Position numbers and translations under genes: made by a program
Source of the DNA: DASUPK01 sp963743575
Lineage (GTDB): Bacteria > Actinomycetota > Thermoleophilia > Solirubrobacterales > 70-9
Assembly (NCBI GenBank): GCA_963743575.1
Contig: CAVUQC010000001.1
Coordinates: 1 to 64,000, forward strand
Reading direction: 5' to 3'
DNA: 64,000 nt
Shown here: positions 7,944 through 15,230 of the stretch, piece after piece
How the letters are laid out: the number at the start of each line of letters is the position of its first letter
How positions within the stretch are numbered: the stretch's first letter is position 1
Notes under the pieces: generated by a model
What the model saw: the letters and a program-made list of their open reading frames with translations, nothing else
What the model was told of the DNA's origin: nothing
Database searches by the model: none

Positions 7944-9290
7944 CTAGCGAGCGGCCTTGGCGGTCAGCTGCATCAGGGTGTCCAGGAAAGCCTCGGAGAA
8001 GGTGGGGAACGGCTGGATCACGTCGTTCATCACCGCGAGCGTGATCTGCGCACGGATCGCCACCGTCGCCTGCTGGAGCCATTCGCCGGCCTCCGGGCCG
8101 AGCGCGTGCGCGCCGGTGATTCGCTCTCCGTCGGAGATCAGGGTCATGAAGCCCGGGTGCTTGTCGTAGGCGCGTGTATAGGTCGAGGTGCGCGAGACCG
8201 CTGCCATCTGGACGGTCGCCTCGTGCTTTCCCTCGGCCTCGCCGACGGAGGCCGCCTGCGGGTCGGTGAAGGTGACGCGGGGCACCGCCGAGTAGTTCGC
8301 CTCGCGCGAGCCGCCCAGGATGTTGTCGGCGGCGATCCGGCCCTGATACTTGCCGACATAGGTGAGCGGCCAGATGCCGGTCACGTCGCCGATCGCCCAG
8401 ACGTTCTCGCCGGCCCGCATGTGCGAGTCGACCTCGATCCCCTGTTTGCCCGGTTCGATTCCGACCGTGTCCAGGCCGATGCCGTCCACCCGGGGCCGCC
8501 TGCCGGTGGCCACCAGCAGGCAGTCGCCTCGCAGGTCCTCCCTCTCGCCGAAGGAGACGACGAACTCCCCACCCTCCTTCGTGACCGCCTCGGCCAGCTG
8601 CCCGAAGTGAAGCTCGATGCCATCGTCGGTCAGCGCCTCGCCCAGAGCCTCGCCGAGCGGCTTCGGCTCGTTGGGCAGCACGTGATCCATTCCCTCGACC
8701 AGCACCACCTCTGCCCCCATGCGCCGAAACGCCTGGCCCATCTCGACCCCGACCGGGCCGGCGCCGAGAATGATCATGCGCTTCGGTACCTCCGTCGCAG
8801 CCGTTGCCTCGCGGTTGGTCCAGATCCCATCCAGGTCACGCAGGCCATCAATCGGAGGAATGAACGGATCGGCGCCTGTGGCGACGACGACGTGCTCGGC
8901 CGTCTTCTCGGTGTCGCCGACCGCGACGGTGTTCGACCCGGTGAACCGGGCCTCCCCCCGCAACAGATCGATCCCCTCGCTGTCCAGCCACTTGACCTGG
9001 CCGTCGTCGGTGTGGTCGGAGACCTGGAAGTCGCGCCAGGCGAACGCGGCGGAGGGGTCGAGCTGCCCGGTGATCGCCTCGGCGGCCCCCGGCGCATCCC
9101 GCGCCTCGGCGAGCGCCTCCCCGGGGCGGAGCAGCGTCTTCGATGGGATGCAGGCCCAATAGGAGCATTCGCCTCCGACCAGCTCGCGCTCGGCGACGGC
9201 GACCTTGAGCCCGCCCTCGACCAGGCGCCCGGCGCAGTGCTCACCCGGCGATCCGGCGCCCATGACGATGGCGTCGTAGTCGTAACTCAC
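7944..9290 (-). CDS. FAD/NAD-dependent disulfide oxidoreductase, dihydrolipoyl dehydrogenase or mercuric reductase-like
   Basis: This 448-residue protein has an N-terminal FAD fingerprint GAGSPG (residues 11-16) and the redox pair GGECSYWACIPSK with Cys42 and Cys47. A central NAD fold (ILGAGPVGVEMGQAF) and the second FAD motif (VWAIGDVTG) follow. The C-terminal dimer domain reads VIQPFPTFSEAF where lipoamide dehydrogenases have HAHPT. The catalytic His is thus a Phe, as in mercuric reductases where it is Tyr. The substrate is unknown; a soluble electron-transfer or disulfide reductase role fits. It overlaps the next upstream gene by 4 bp. Confidence 0.85.
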   Translation of the reverse strand: MSYDYDAIVMGAGSPGEHCAGRLVEGGLKVAVAERELVGGECSYWACIPSKTLLRPGEALAEARDAPGAAEAITGQLDPSAAFAWRDFQVSDHTDDGQVKWLDSEGIDLLRGEARFTGSNTVAVGDTEKTAEHVVVATGADPFIPPIDGLRDLDGIWTNREATAATEVPKRMIILGAGPVGVEMGQAFRRMGAEVVLVEGMDHVLPNEPKPLGEALGEALTDDGIELHFGQLAEAVTKEGGEFVVSFGEREDLRGDCLLVATGRRPRVDGIGLDTVGIEPGKQGIEVDSHMRAGENVWAIGDVTGIWPLTYVGKYQGRIAADNILGGSREANYSAVPRVTFTDPQAASVGEAEGKHEATVQMAAVSRTSTYTRAYDKHPGFMTLISDGERITGAHALGPEAGEWLQQATVAIRAQITLAVMNDVIQPFPTFSEAFLDTLMQLTAKAAR

Positions 9291-9490
9291 TCCCCTCCCC
9301 CCTCGGCCAGGACACCCTCCATGTACTTGCGGGCGTCCGCGTCCGCCTCATCAGGCGTTCGCCCGTCCTCGCGGGCGACGATGTAGGCGGCATAGAAGCC
9401 CGACCAGTGGTGCTTCGGGGCCTCAGCCTCGAAGGGCCCGTGGTGCTCCTCGGCCTCTCGCAATAGTCCTGCCAGGGTCTCGACGTCCAT
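9287..9490 (-). CDS. Small conserved hypothetical protein
   Basis: This 67-residue acidic protein contains LREAEEHHGPFEAEAPKHHW and YAAYIVAREDGRTPDEADAD. It looks helical, with a His-rich segment at residues 14-28 and no membrane or signal sequence. Its stop overlaps the start of the oxidoreductase by 4 bp, and the VOC gene ends 20 bp upstream, so the three are probably one transcript. The upstream AGGAGACAGC is a good ribosome site. Confidence 0.6.
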   Translation of the reverse strand: MDVETLAGLLREAEEHHGPFEAEAPKHHWSGFYAAYIVAREDGRTPDEADADARKYMEGVLAEGGGE

Positions 9491-9509
9491 GCTGTCTCCT
9501 CTCGCTTGC

Positions 9510-9932
9510 CTATTCGCGCCCGGGCAGGCGCTCGGTGATCTCCTGAAGCAGCCATGTATTTCCGTCCGGATCGCTGAAGCGGGCGAATGAGCCGTAGGTG
9601 GCGCGATCGGGATCGGGTCCGCTCACCTCCTCGCCTTCGGCGCGATGGAACACCTCACCCACGTCGGCCCCCTTGTCGATCAGCTCGGCTCGAGCCTCGT
9701 CGATGTCCGAAACGATCAGGTAGGTCGTCTGAGCCGAGCCGGGATCAGCGGCGGTGAGCCCGACACCGAACTGGATCGAGCAGGCGGAGCCGGGAGGGGT
9801 CAACTGGACGACTCGGAAGCTCTCGCTGATGGGGAAATCCGCATCCAATCGCCATCCGAGGCCCTCGTAGTAAGCCTTCGCGCGATCCACGTCGGAGACC
9901 GGAATCACAACGACCTCGAGCTTGAAATCCAT
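9510..9932 (-). CDS. VOC (glyoxalase/bleomycin-resistance) superfamily protein
   Basis: This 140-residue protein is built of two beta-alpha-beta-beta-beta units: KLEVVVIPVSDVDRAKAYYE at the start and SFARFSDPDGNTWLLQEI at the end. The final Glu and the early Val/His position are where metal ligands usually sit in VOC enzymes; no His is present in the first strand, so metal binding is uncertain. The ATG at 9932 is preferred over a TTG at 9938 because GAGGGG lies at a suitable distance. First gene of the three-gene run with the oxidoreductase. Confidence 0.8.
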   Translation of the reverse strand: MDFKLEVVVIPVSDVDRAKAYYEGLGWRLDADFPISESFRVVQLTPPGSACSIQFGVGLTAADPGSAQTTYLIVSDIDEARAELIDKGADVGEVFHRAEGEEVSGPDPDRATYGSFARFSDPDGNTWLLQEITERLPGRE

Positions 9933-10037
9933 GCTCAATCCCCTCTTTTTGATGTAACGGGCAGCCAGTTGACCGGCGTGGGCGGACCCTACTCCTATGC
10001 CACCGTTGTTCTGGGGACTCCCCCAGACGTGTGACGC

Positions 10038-10215
10038 TCAGCCGTTCTCCAGGTTCTGGCGGGCCTGCTCGTATTCGGCGTCGCTCAGGTCTCCCTGCTC
10101 CTTTAATCTGGCGAGTCGCTCGAGCTGGGCGTCCCGATCGACAGGCTGCGGCTGTGGGGTCGCCGCCTGACGGCTTGCGAGCAGGCCCTGGAGTACGGCG
10201 GCGTTGGCCTCCTTG
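10038..10215 (-). pseudogene. SHOCT-domain remnant without a start codon
   Basis: The frame ends DAQLERLARLKEQGDLSDAE (about residues -32 to -13 from the stop), a typical SHOCT motif that caps many bacterial membrane proteins. Upstream in frame there is a TGA at about 10,220 and no ATG, GTG or TTG between it and the motif. The hairpin at 10,243-10,272 lies just upstream. It is probably the tail of a lost gene, though an unusual start cannot be excluded. Confidence 0.4.
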
Positions 10216-10242
10216 TTCCGGTCCGCAGAAGGCTCGAATCAC

Positions 10243-10272
10243 AGAGAGGGCGGCCCAAGGGACCGCCCTCTG
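10243..10272 (-). terminator. Hairpin terminator after the secreted Lys-tailed gene
   Basis: Perfect 9-bp arms AGAGGGCGG (10,245-10,253) and CCGCCCTCT (10,263-10,271) lie 28 bp downstream of the stop codon of the gene at 10,300-11,070. There is no U-run, as is common in high-GC actinobacteria. Confidence 0.55.
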
Positions 10273-10299
10273 CTTCCCAACGGATTGAAGGAGTGCCTG

Positions 10300-11070
10300 T
10301 TACTTCTTCTTCTTCTTCTTGGACCCCTTCTGCTTGCACTTCTGGGTCGACCTCGCCGTGATCTGCTGGCCGTTGTAGAACGTCGTGGTCTCGCTGACCA
10401 CCCACTTCCTCTTCTTCCCGCAGCGAGCCATCACGTAGAACAGCTTCTGGACCCTCTTCTTGCCGTGGACCTTGACCTTCTTCTTCCCGGTCCTGACCTT
10501 GCTCTGGAACGTGTCGAAGAGAGTCAGGTCGGTGCCCGGCGTATTGGGCAGCCCTGTCACGTCCAGCGTGTGGGCTTTCGCGTTGTACTGACCGTTCAGG
10601 ACCAGTGTCAGGGCCCCCGCGATGCGGGTCCAGACGTACAGGGTCGTCGGACCGCCGCTCACCAGCATCACGGGATTCGGGCTGGTGAACGCGCCCGTCT
10701 TGTTGTTGACCTCGTCAGAACCCGTACCGACGACGCTCGCCCCGCAGGCCGCATTGACGGCCGTGGTGGTGGCGGCGGTGTTGAGGGTCGCCACCGAGCA
10801 GGCGGGCAGCCTGCCGTTCACGAACTTGATGTCCTTGTTGAACGTGAACTTGGTCTCCTTGGCCGACGGAGAGGAGCTGAAATCGCTGTACGTAGTGCCG
10901 ATCACGTTGTGGAGAGACGCGGGGCCGAATGCCTTCTTATCCTGCTTGGCCGGCGAGAGCGTCGTCTGCAGGGTCTGACCGGTGGGAGCACCCGCGAAGG
11001 CGGTCGCCGAGACGATGAGTGCCCCGAGCACGCCGAGCGTGGCTCCGATCAGAAACTTATGCTTACGCAT
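10300..11070 (-). CDS. Secreted protein of unknown function with Lys-rich C-terminus
   Basis: This 256-residue protein starts MRKHKFLIGATLGVLGALIV with a signal peptide ending near AFAGAP. The central region is a Thr/Asn/Val-rich beta domain with repeated small hydrophobic strands (TLQTTLSP, TKFTFNKDIKF, TLYVWTRIAGALTLVLNG) and two Cys. The last 80 residues are strongly basic (RTGKKKVKVHGKKRVQK) and it ends KCKQKGSKKKKKK. No enzyme motif is visible. It shares the basic-tail feature with the genes at 40,288 and 58,217. The ATG at 11,070 is chosen because the signal peptide begins there. Confidence 0.7.
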   Translation of the reverse strand: MRKHKFLIGATLGVLGALIVSATAFAGAPTGQTLQTTLSPAKQDKKAFGPASLHNVIGTTYSDFSSSPSAKETKFTFNKDIKFVNGRLPACSVATLNTAATTTAVNAACGASVVGTGSDEVNNKTGAFTSPNPVMLVSGGPTTLYVWTRIAGALTLVLNGQYNAKAHTLDVTGLPNTPGTDLTLFDTFQSKVRTGKKKVKVHGKKRVQKLFYVMARCGKKRKWVVSETTTFYNGQQITARSTQKCKQKGSKKKKKK

Positions 11071-11187
11071 ACCAATCCTCGTTCCCTGGCTGTCTTTCAC
11101 TGTCACCCAACTCAACAGAGGGGCGCCATGACGGTTTCGCTCGCCGGCCCGGCCTCCGGACGCCCACGCCCGGATCGGGATGGACGA

Positions 11188-11203
11188 TGTCAGCGTCCTG
11201 ACA
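11188..11203. promoter_or_regulatory. Inverted repeat upstream of the SnoaL-like gene
   Basis: TGTCAG-CGTC-CTGACA is a perfect 6-bp inverted repeat 39 bp before the ATG at 11,243. It may be an operator. Nothing else stands out in the 172 bp between the two divergent genes. Confidence 0.2.
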
Positions 11204-11242
11204 CGACCGTGGAGCCCGGATGGTCGCGATACTGCGTGGGCG

Positions 11243-11636
11243 ATGTCGAAGGAGAACGTGGAGGTTGTCCGCCGTGGCTTCGAAGCCTTCCAGCGAGGCG
11301 GACCCGAGGCGATGCTCGATCTGTTCAGCGACAACGTCATCACCTACCGCCCTGAGCCGGACGGAGCGACCCTTCACGGCAAGGCGGGTTTTCCGCGGCG
11401 CAGTCGCCGACTGGACGGAGGATTTCAGCGAGTGGCAGATGCTCCCCCAGCAGTTCACCGATCTGGGCGAGCAGGTCCTGGTTCGGCTCATCCAGATAGC
11501 GCAGGGGAGAAACAGCGGCGTCCGGGTGGAGGAGGACTGGTGGGTCCTCTTCGAGCTGACCAGTAGCAAGGTCTCGAAGCTCAGCTTCTATTCCAACCCC
11601 GCCGAGGCTCTCGAAGCCGCTGGACTACGGGAATAG
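11243..11636 (+). CDS. SnoaL-like/NTF2-fold protein with one frameshift
   Basis: The ATG at 11,243 gives MSKENVEVVRRGFEAFQRGG and continues to DGATLHGKAGF. After the GGGTTTT run at 11,388-11,394 the homologous reading moves to another frame: FRGAVADWTEDFSEWQMLPQ through FYSNPAEALEAAGLRE, stop at 11,636. Together the halves form a full 130-residue NTF2-like domain with the usual VEEDWWVLFEL strand. Such proteins are small isomerase-like or ligand-binding folds. Either a homopolymer error or a recent inactivating mutation explains the break. Confidence 0.6.
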
Positions 11637-11656
11637 CGCAGGATCAGTTCCGCTCA

Positions 11657-11730
11657 TGGGCCGGGGTGGACTCGAACCAGGGACCGACGGATTATGAGTC
11701 CGCTGCTCTGACCAGCTGAGCTACCGGCCC
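11657..11730 (-). tRNA. tRNA with CAT anticodon (Met elongator or Ile2)
   Basis: Acceptor GGGCCGG pairs with CCGGCCC plus discriminator A. The D-arm is GCTCAGCTGGTCAGAGC. The anticodon loop CTCATAA lies between GCGGA and TCCGT, giving anticodon CAT. The T-arm reads CCTGG-TTCGAGT-CCACC, in which the two outer pairs do not match. The initiator features are absent, so it is elongator Met or lysidine-modified Ile2; identity cannot be settled by eye. Confidence 0.8.
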
Positions 11731-11770
11731 GCTCGCGGGCGAGCGTACAGGCCAGGGTAGATTCGTTTTC

Positions 11771-12118
11771 ATGGCTCGGCTCGAGGAGGAACCCGAGGCG
11801 ACGACGTTCACCTGGCCGCTGCTCGGCGCGCTCTTTGGGTCGATCGTGATCGTCGGGATCGTGGCGCTCCTCAACTCCCAGCTGGGGCGCGACCTTGACC
11901 ACCGGATCGATGCTCCCGCGCGGACGCTGGTCGCGGCGCCGGTGATCATCAGCGCGGGCGTCGTCTTCGTCGCCAGCATGGTCGCGCTGCTCGCGCCGGT
12001 TTACCGGCGGACGGCGCTGCGGGTCGCTGAGATCGCCGCGTGGCTGGTGCCCGCTTGGCTGGTGATGGGAGCGATGGTGCTCGGGGCGATCTCCTTCGCC
12101 CTCCACCAGGCCGACTAG
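11771..12118 (+). CDS. Small membrane protein of unknown function
   Basis: This 115-residue protein has a short acidic N-terminus (MARLEEEPEATTFTW) and three predicted membrane segments: about residues 17-35 (LLGALFGSIVIVGIVALL), 52-73 (LVAAPVIISAGVVFVASMVA) and 85-108. No conserved catalytic residue is visible. It is convergent with the Hpt gene and overlaps its stop by 4 bp. The start lies 41 bp from the 5' end of the divergent tRNA. Confidence 0.65.
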   Translation: MARLEEEPEATTFTWPLLGALFGSIVIVGIVALLNSQLGRDLDHRIDAPARTLVAAPVIISAGVVFVASMVALLAPVYRRTALRVAEIAAWLVPAWLVMGAMVLGAISFALHQAD

Positions 12119-12480
12119 CCGAGCGCGGCCAGGGACTCGCCGACGGATGACGGCTCGGCGACGCCCTCGGCTGCGGCCTGGGCGCCCTCGTTGAACGCGC
12201 TGGCGCCGGCGATCAGCGCCGCCGCGGCGCCGGGCTGGATCAGCCCGGTGTCCACGCAGCCGGCGAGGAACTGCTCCATCCCCTTGGCCACGTCGGCGAG
12301 CCGATCCTGGCCGACGACCAGGGCCGCGCCCTTCAGGCCGTGCACCTCGACCCGGAGCTCCTCGATGCGGGTCGGGTCCTTCTCGCCGGAGGACACGAGA
12401 CTTTCGAGGCCGGCGATGATCGTCGGCGTCCGCCGATCGGCCTCGGTAGCAAGCATGTTGAGGAGCTCGTCGTCCCCCAT
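12115..12480 (-). CDS. Hpt (histidine phosphotransfer) domain protein
   Basis: This 121-residue helical protein has the Hpt signature RVEVHGLKGAALVVGQDRLA. His47 is the expected phosphoryl-accepting residue and the HGLKG context is standard. It carries no kinase or receiver domain, so it would relay phosphate between a separate hybrid kinase and a response regulator. No partner is nearby. The C-terminal third is Ala-rich and poorly conserved-looking. Confidence 0.7.
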   Translation of the reverse strand: MGDDELLNMLATEADRRTPTIIAGLESLVSSGEKDPTRIEELRVEVHGLKGAALVVGQDRLADVAKGMEQFLAGCVDTGLIQPGAAAALIAGASAFNEGAQAAAEGVAEPSSVGESLAALG

Positions 12481-12519
12481 GCCCTTAGTTCTACCCCCTT
12501 GAAGCGGGGAGCGCTGCGG

Positions 12520-13506
12520 CTAGCCGGCGACGTTCCGGACCGCGGCCTCGAGTTCCTGGACGCTGAAGGGGCCCTGCAGGACCGAGCTGACGTTCCCGTT
12601 GCGGTCGATCACGTAGGCCCACGGCTCGGTCAGGAGATTGAAGGCGCGCATCTGTGGGCGAGGCCCGTCGTTGATGTTGTTGTTGTTGTAGATCTCCTGG
12701 TGAATGAAGGCGACCTTGTCGCCGAACTCCTGCTTCACCTGCTCGGTGATGTCGGTGACCGGCCCACAGACCCGGCTCTGGCAGAGGGCGGGGGTCGCGA
12801 AGAGCAGCACGACCGGCTTCTTGCCGACGACGTTCGCGAAGTCATCGGAGTGCATGTCATCCGGTGGGACGCGGGTATCGATCTGGCCGATATTCGAGAC
12901 CTGTCCCGCGGTCAGCGTGTGAATGGCGGGAACGGGCTGGCCGACGTTCGGCATCGGGAAGTCCCCGACCGGGTTCGGCGTGGGCATGAGGCTGTACTGG
13001 TAGGAGCCGCCGTCCTTGAGCAGCGCCGCAAACGCCCAGGGGCCGGGCTTGTTGAGCGGGATGTCGGAGATGTAGACGACCTGCGCTGCGCTCGGGTCGT
13101 CGGCGGTGGTCTTGGCTCTGAATGCGGGCTTGGTGGTCAGGTCCTCGATCCTCGCTGGGAAGGGACCGATCGCCTTGCCGTCCACTCCCCTGCCGGGGGC
13201 GGCGTAGACCGCGACCTGGGCGTCGGTGATCGGGTCATGTGCTGTGGTGAAGACTCCGAAGGGGAAACGGTTGGTGCCGACGTGAAAGTAGGCGGCCGCC
13301 GGGGATGCGACGGGGCCCTGGGCGGCGTGGGAGGCGAGCACGACCTGGCGGAGGGTCTTGCCCTTCGCCGAGGGGAAGATCGCCGCACGCGGCGCCGGGC
13401 GGCTGCGGCTGCCGGTGCCGTTGTCCGAGCCGCCGCAGCCCGCGACGAGGGCGAGGGCGAGTACGGCAGCGGCAACGGCGATGGGCTTGCGGGACACGGG
13501 CGGCAT
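12520..13506 (-). CDS. Thioredoxin-like fold lipoprotein
   Basis: The ATG at 13,506 gives MPPVSRKPIAVAAAVLALAL and the lipobox VAGCGG, indicating a lipid-anchored extracytoplasmic protein of 328 residues. After an N-terminal beta-rich part (residues about 60-190), the C-terminal 130 residues look like a redoxin: KPVVLLFATPALCQSRVCGP, then a helix (TDITEQVKQEFGDKVAFIH) and PWAYVIDRNGNVSSVLQG. The usual CxxC is replaced by C-Q-S-R-V-C. The N-terminal half may bind a ligand. Longer upstream starts would run into the divergent SDR gene and lack the lipobox position. Confidence 0.72.
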   Translation of the reverse strand: MPPVSRKPIAVAAAVLALALVAGCGGSDNGTGSRSRPAPRAAIFPSAKGKTLRQVVLASHAAQGPVASPAAAYFHVGTNRFPFGVFTTAHDPITDAQVAVYAAPGRGVDGKAIGPFPARIEDLTTKPAFRAKTTADDPSAAQVVYISDIPLNKPGPWAFAALLKDGGSYQYSLMPTPNPVGDFPMPNVGQPVPAIHTLTAGQVSNIGQIDTRVPPDDMHSDDFANVVGKKPVVLLFATPALCQSRVCGPVTDITEQVKQEFGDKVAFIHQEIYNNNNINDGPRPQMRAFNLLTEPWAYVIDRNGNVSSVLQGPFSVQELEAAVRNVAG

Positions 13507-13569
13507 CGTAGATGGGGTACGGAGTAGGGTGCCCGTCGCGATTGAGGCATCCCTAAAGAGGAGGAGACT

Positions 13570-14310
13570 GTGGCGGAAAAGGCGGCGCTGATCACTGGTG
13601 GTTCGAGCGGGATCGGGTTGGCCATCGCCCGGATGCTGGGCGAGGACGGCTACGGGCTGACCGTTTCGGCACGGCGCCCGGACAAGCTCGAGGCGGCGGT
13701 CGAGGATCTGCGCTCCGGCGGGCTGGAAGTGCAGAGCGTGCCGGCGAACATGGCCGACGAAGAGAGCCTGACGGCACTCGTCGTGGCTCACAGGGAGCGC
13801 TACGGCCGCCTCGACGTGATGATCAACAACGCGGGGGTCGGGATCGGCGAGGCGATGGACGCGCTGACCACCAAGTTCGTCGACATGCAGCTCGGCGTGA
13901 ACCTCCGCGCCGTCGTCCTGATGACGCGCGAGTGCCTGCCGATGCTGAAAGAGGCGGGTGCCGAGCACGGCAAGGCGCTGATCGTCAACACCGCCTCCGT
14001 TTCCGGAAAAGCCGGCCAGCCGTGGCTGTCGGTTTATTCCGCCACGAAGGCCGCGGTGATCGGCTTCTCCCAGGCGACCCAGAAGGAGATCGCCGGCTCA
14101 GGGGTCCAGGTGACGGCCTTCGCCCCCGCCTTCGTCGACACGCCGATGACGGAGTTCGTCAAGGGGCAGGTTTCGGCGGAGGCGATGATCCGGCCCGAGG
14201 ACATTGGCGAGGCGGTGAGGTTCCTGCTCCGCACCTCACCGAACTGCCTCGTTCCCGAGATCGTGTTCCTGCGCCCCGGCGACACCATGGACACGCCCGA
14301 ACTGGGCTAG
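13570..14310 (+). CDS. Short-chain dehydrogenase/reductase
   Basis: This 246-residue SDR has the cofactor motif TGGSSGIGLA (residues 9-18), NNAG at about 90 and the catalytic Ser and Tyr-x-x-x-Lys (YSATK, about 157-161). The Arg-rich end of strand 2 (SARRPDK) favours NADP(H). Translation starts at GTG 13,570, with AGAGGAGGAG 5-14 bases upstream. Substrate is unknown. Divergent from the lipoprotein and convergent with a glycosyltransferase whose stop it overlaps by 4 bp. Confidence 0.85.
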   Translation: MAEKAALITGGSSGIGLAIARMLGEDGYGLTVSARRPDKLEAAVEDLRSGGLEVQSVPANMADEESLTALVVAHRERYGRLDVMINNAGVGIGEAMDALTTKFVDMQLGVNLRAVVLMTRECLPMLKEAGAEHGKALIVNTASVSGKAGQPWLSVYSATKAAVIGFSQATQKEIAGSGVQVTAFAPAFVDTPMTEFVKGQVSAEAMIRPEDIGEAVRFLLRTSPNCLVPEIVFLRPGDTMDTPELG

Positions 14311-15221
14311 GAGCTCTGCCAGATCCTGCTGCCCTTGCGCAGGCCGACGCGCGCGCCCACCCACCAGGCGACCTGTCGCATCAGGTCGAACCAGGCGTCC
14401 TCGATCCAGCGTGTCTCCCCCCTGCCCCGGGCCTTCGCGGCCAGCACGATGCCGAGGCCGCGGGCGGTTCTCCCGATCTCGCGAATGCGGGGTGGGTTGA
14501 CCGGGTGTCCGCCCATCGCCTCGAACTTGGCTCCCACCAGGCCGGCGCCGTAGGCCCAGCCGAGCTGCTGGCGGAAGAATCCGAGCTGGGTGTTGCGGTT
14601 TCGGTGCTTCGCCGTGGCGTGCTCGGCATACGCGAGACGGCGGCCTGATCGCTCCTGGAAACGGAGGCCGAGCTCGACATCCTGGGCGCGGGTCATGTGC
14701 GGGTCGAAGGGCCCGATGCGGTCAATCACCTCACGGCGGTAGGCGGCGTTGGCGGTGATCGGGTAGGCGGGGTTGGAGTTGAAGGCGAACTGCTGCCAGT
14801 TGCCAAGCAGGCGAGCGGCCTGGCGCTCGGCCGCCGTGGTGGCCTGAGCGTGCTGGAGGTCTCCGGCGACGGCGCCGACCTCAGGGTCCTCGAAGGGGCG
14901 GGCGAGCTCGGTGAGCCACTGGGGCTCGACCAGGCAATCGGCATCTATGAAGGAGAGGATCTCGCCGCTGCTCTCGGCGATGCCTCGGTTGCGTGCGTTG
15001 GAGACGCCGGGCGCCGGCTCGTAGAGGTAGCGGACCGGACGGGCCTTGATCAGGGACGCGGTGCGGTCGGTCGAGCCGTTGTCGATGATCAGGATCTCGC
15101 GCCGGTCCGCCGGGTATTCCGCGGCCAGGATCGCGTCGATGCAGCCGGCGATGGTGGACTCGCCGTCCCGGACGGGGACGATGACGGAGATGGATGGCTG
15201 GTTCGAGGGCGCCCGTGGCAC
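14307..15221 (-). CDS. Family 2 glycosyltransferase
   Basis: This 304-residue GT-A enzyme opens with ISVIVPVRDGESTIAGCIDA and has EILIIDNGSTDRT for nucleotide binding. The metal-binding DAD lies in ILSFIDADCLVEPQW (about residues 90-104), and GPFDPHMTRAQDVELGLRF supplies the ED-type catalytic acid region. It lacks transmembrane segments apart from a weak hydrophobic C-terminal part (QVAWWVGARVGL). It probably adds a sugar to a surface glycan; the acceptor is unknown. Confidence 0.85.
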   Translation of the reverse strand: MPRAPSNQPSISVIVPVRDGESTIAGCIDAILAAEYPADRREILIIDNGSTDRTASLIKARPVRYLYEPAPGVSNARNRGIAESSGEILSFIDADCLVEPQWLTELARPFEDPEVGAVAGDLQHAQATTAAERQAARLLGNWQQFAFNSNPAYPITANAAYRREVIDRIGPFDPHMTRAQDVELGLRFQERSGRRLAYAEHATAKHRNRNTQLGFFRQQLGWAYGAGLVGAKFEAMGGHPVNPPRIREIGRTARGLGIVLAAKARGRGETRWIEDAWFDLMRQVAWWVGARVGLRKGSRIWQSS

Positions 15222-15230
15222 GGGCGCAAG

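Noticed and set aside
7701..9386. 561-codon plus-strand open frame
   Set aside because: It is antisense to the FAD oxidoreductase, begins in the error-rich segment and has no recognisable motif. It is a high-GC shadow.
10300..10320. Long CTT triplet runs as a sequencing artefact or microsatellite
   Set aside because: They encode Lys runs in frame in several genes with mixed AAG/AAA codons and interspersed His and Cys, so they are coding features.
12340..13527. 395-codon plus-strand frame
   Set aside because: It lies antisense to the Hpt and lipoprotein genes, lacks a ribosome site and shows no domain.
13507..13968. N-terminal extension of the thioredoxin-like lipoprotein
   Set aside because: It is antisense to the SDR gene and would bury the signal peptide and lipobox.
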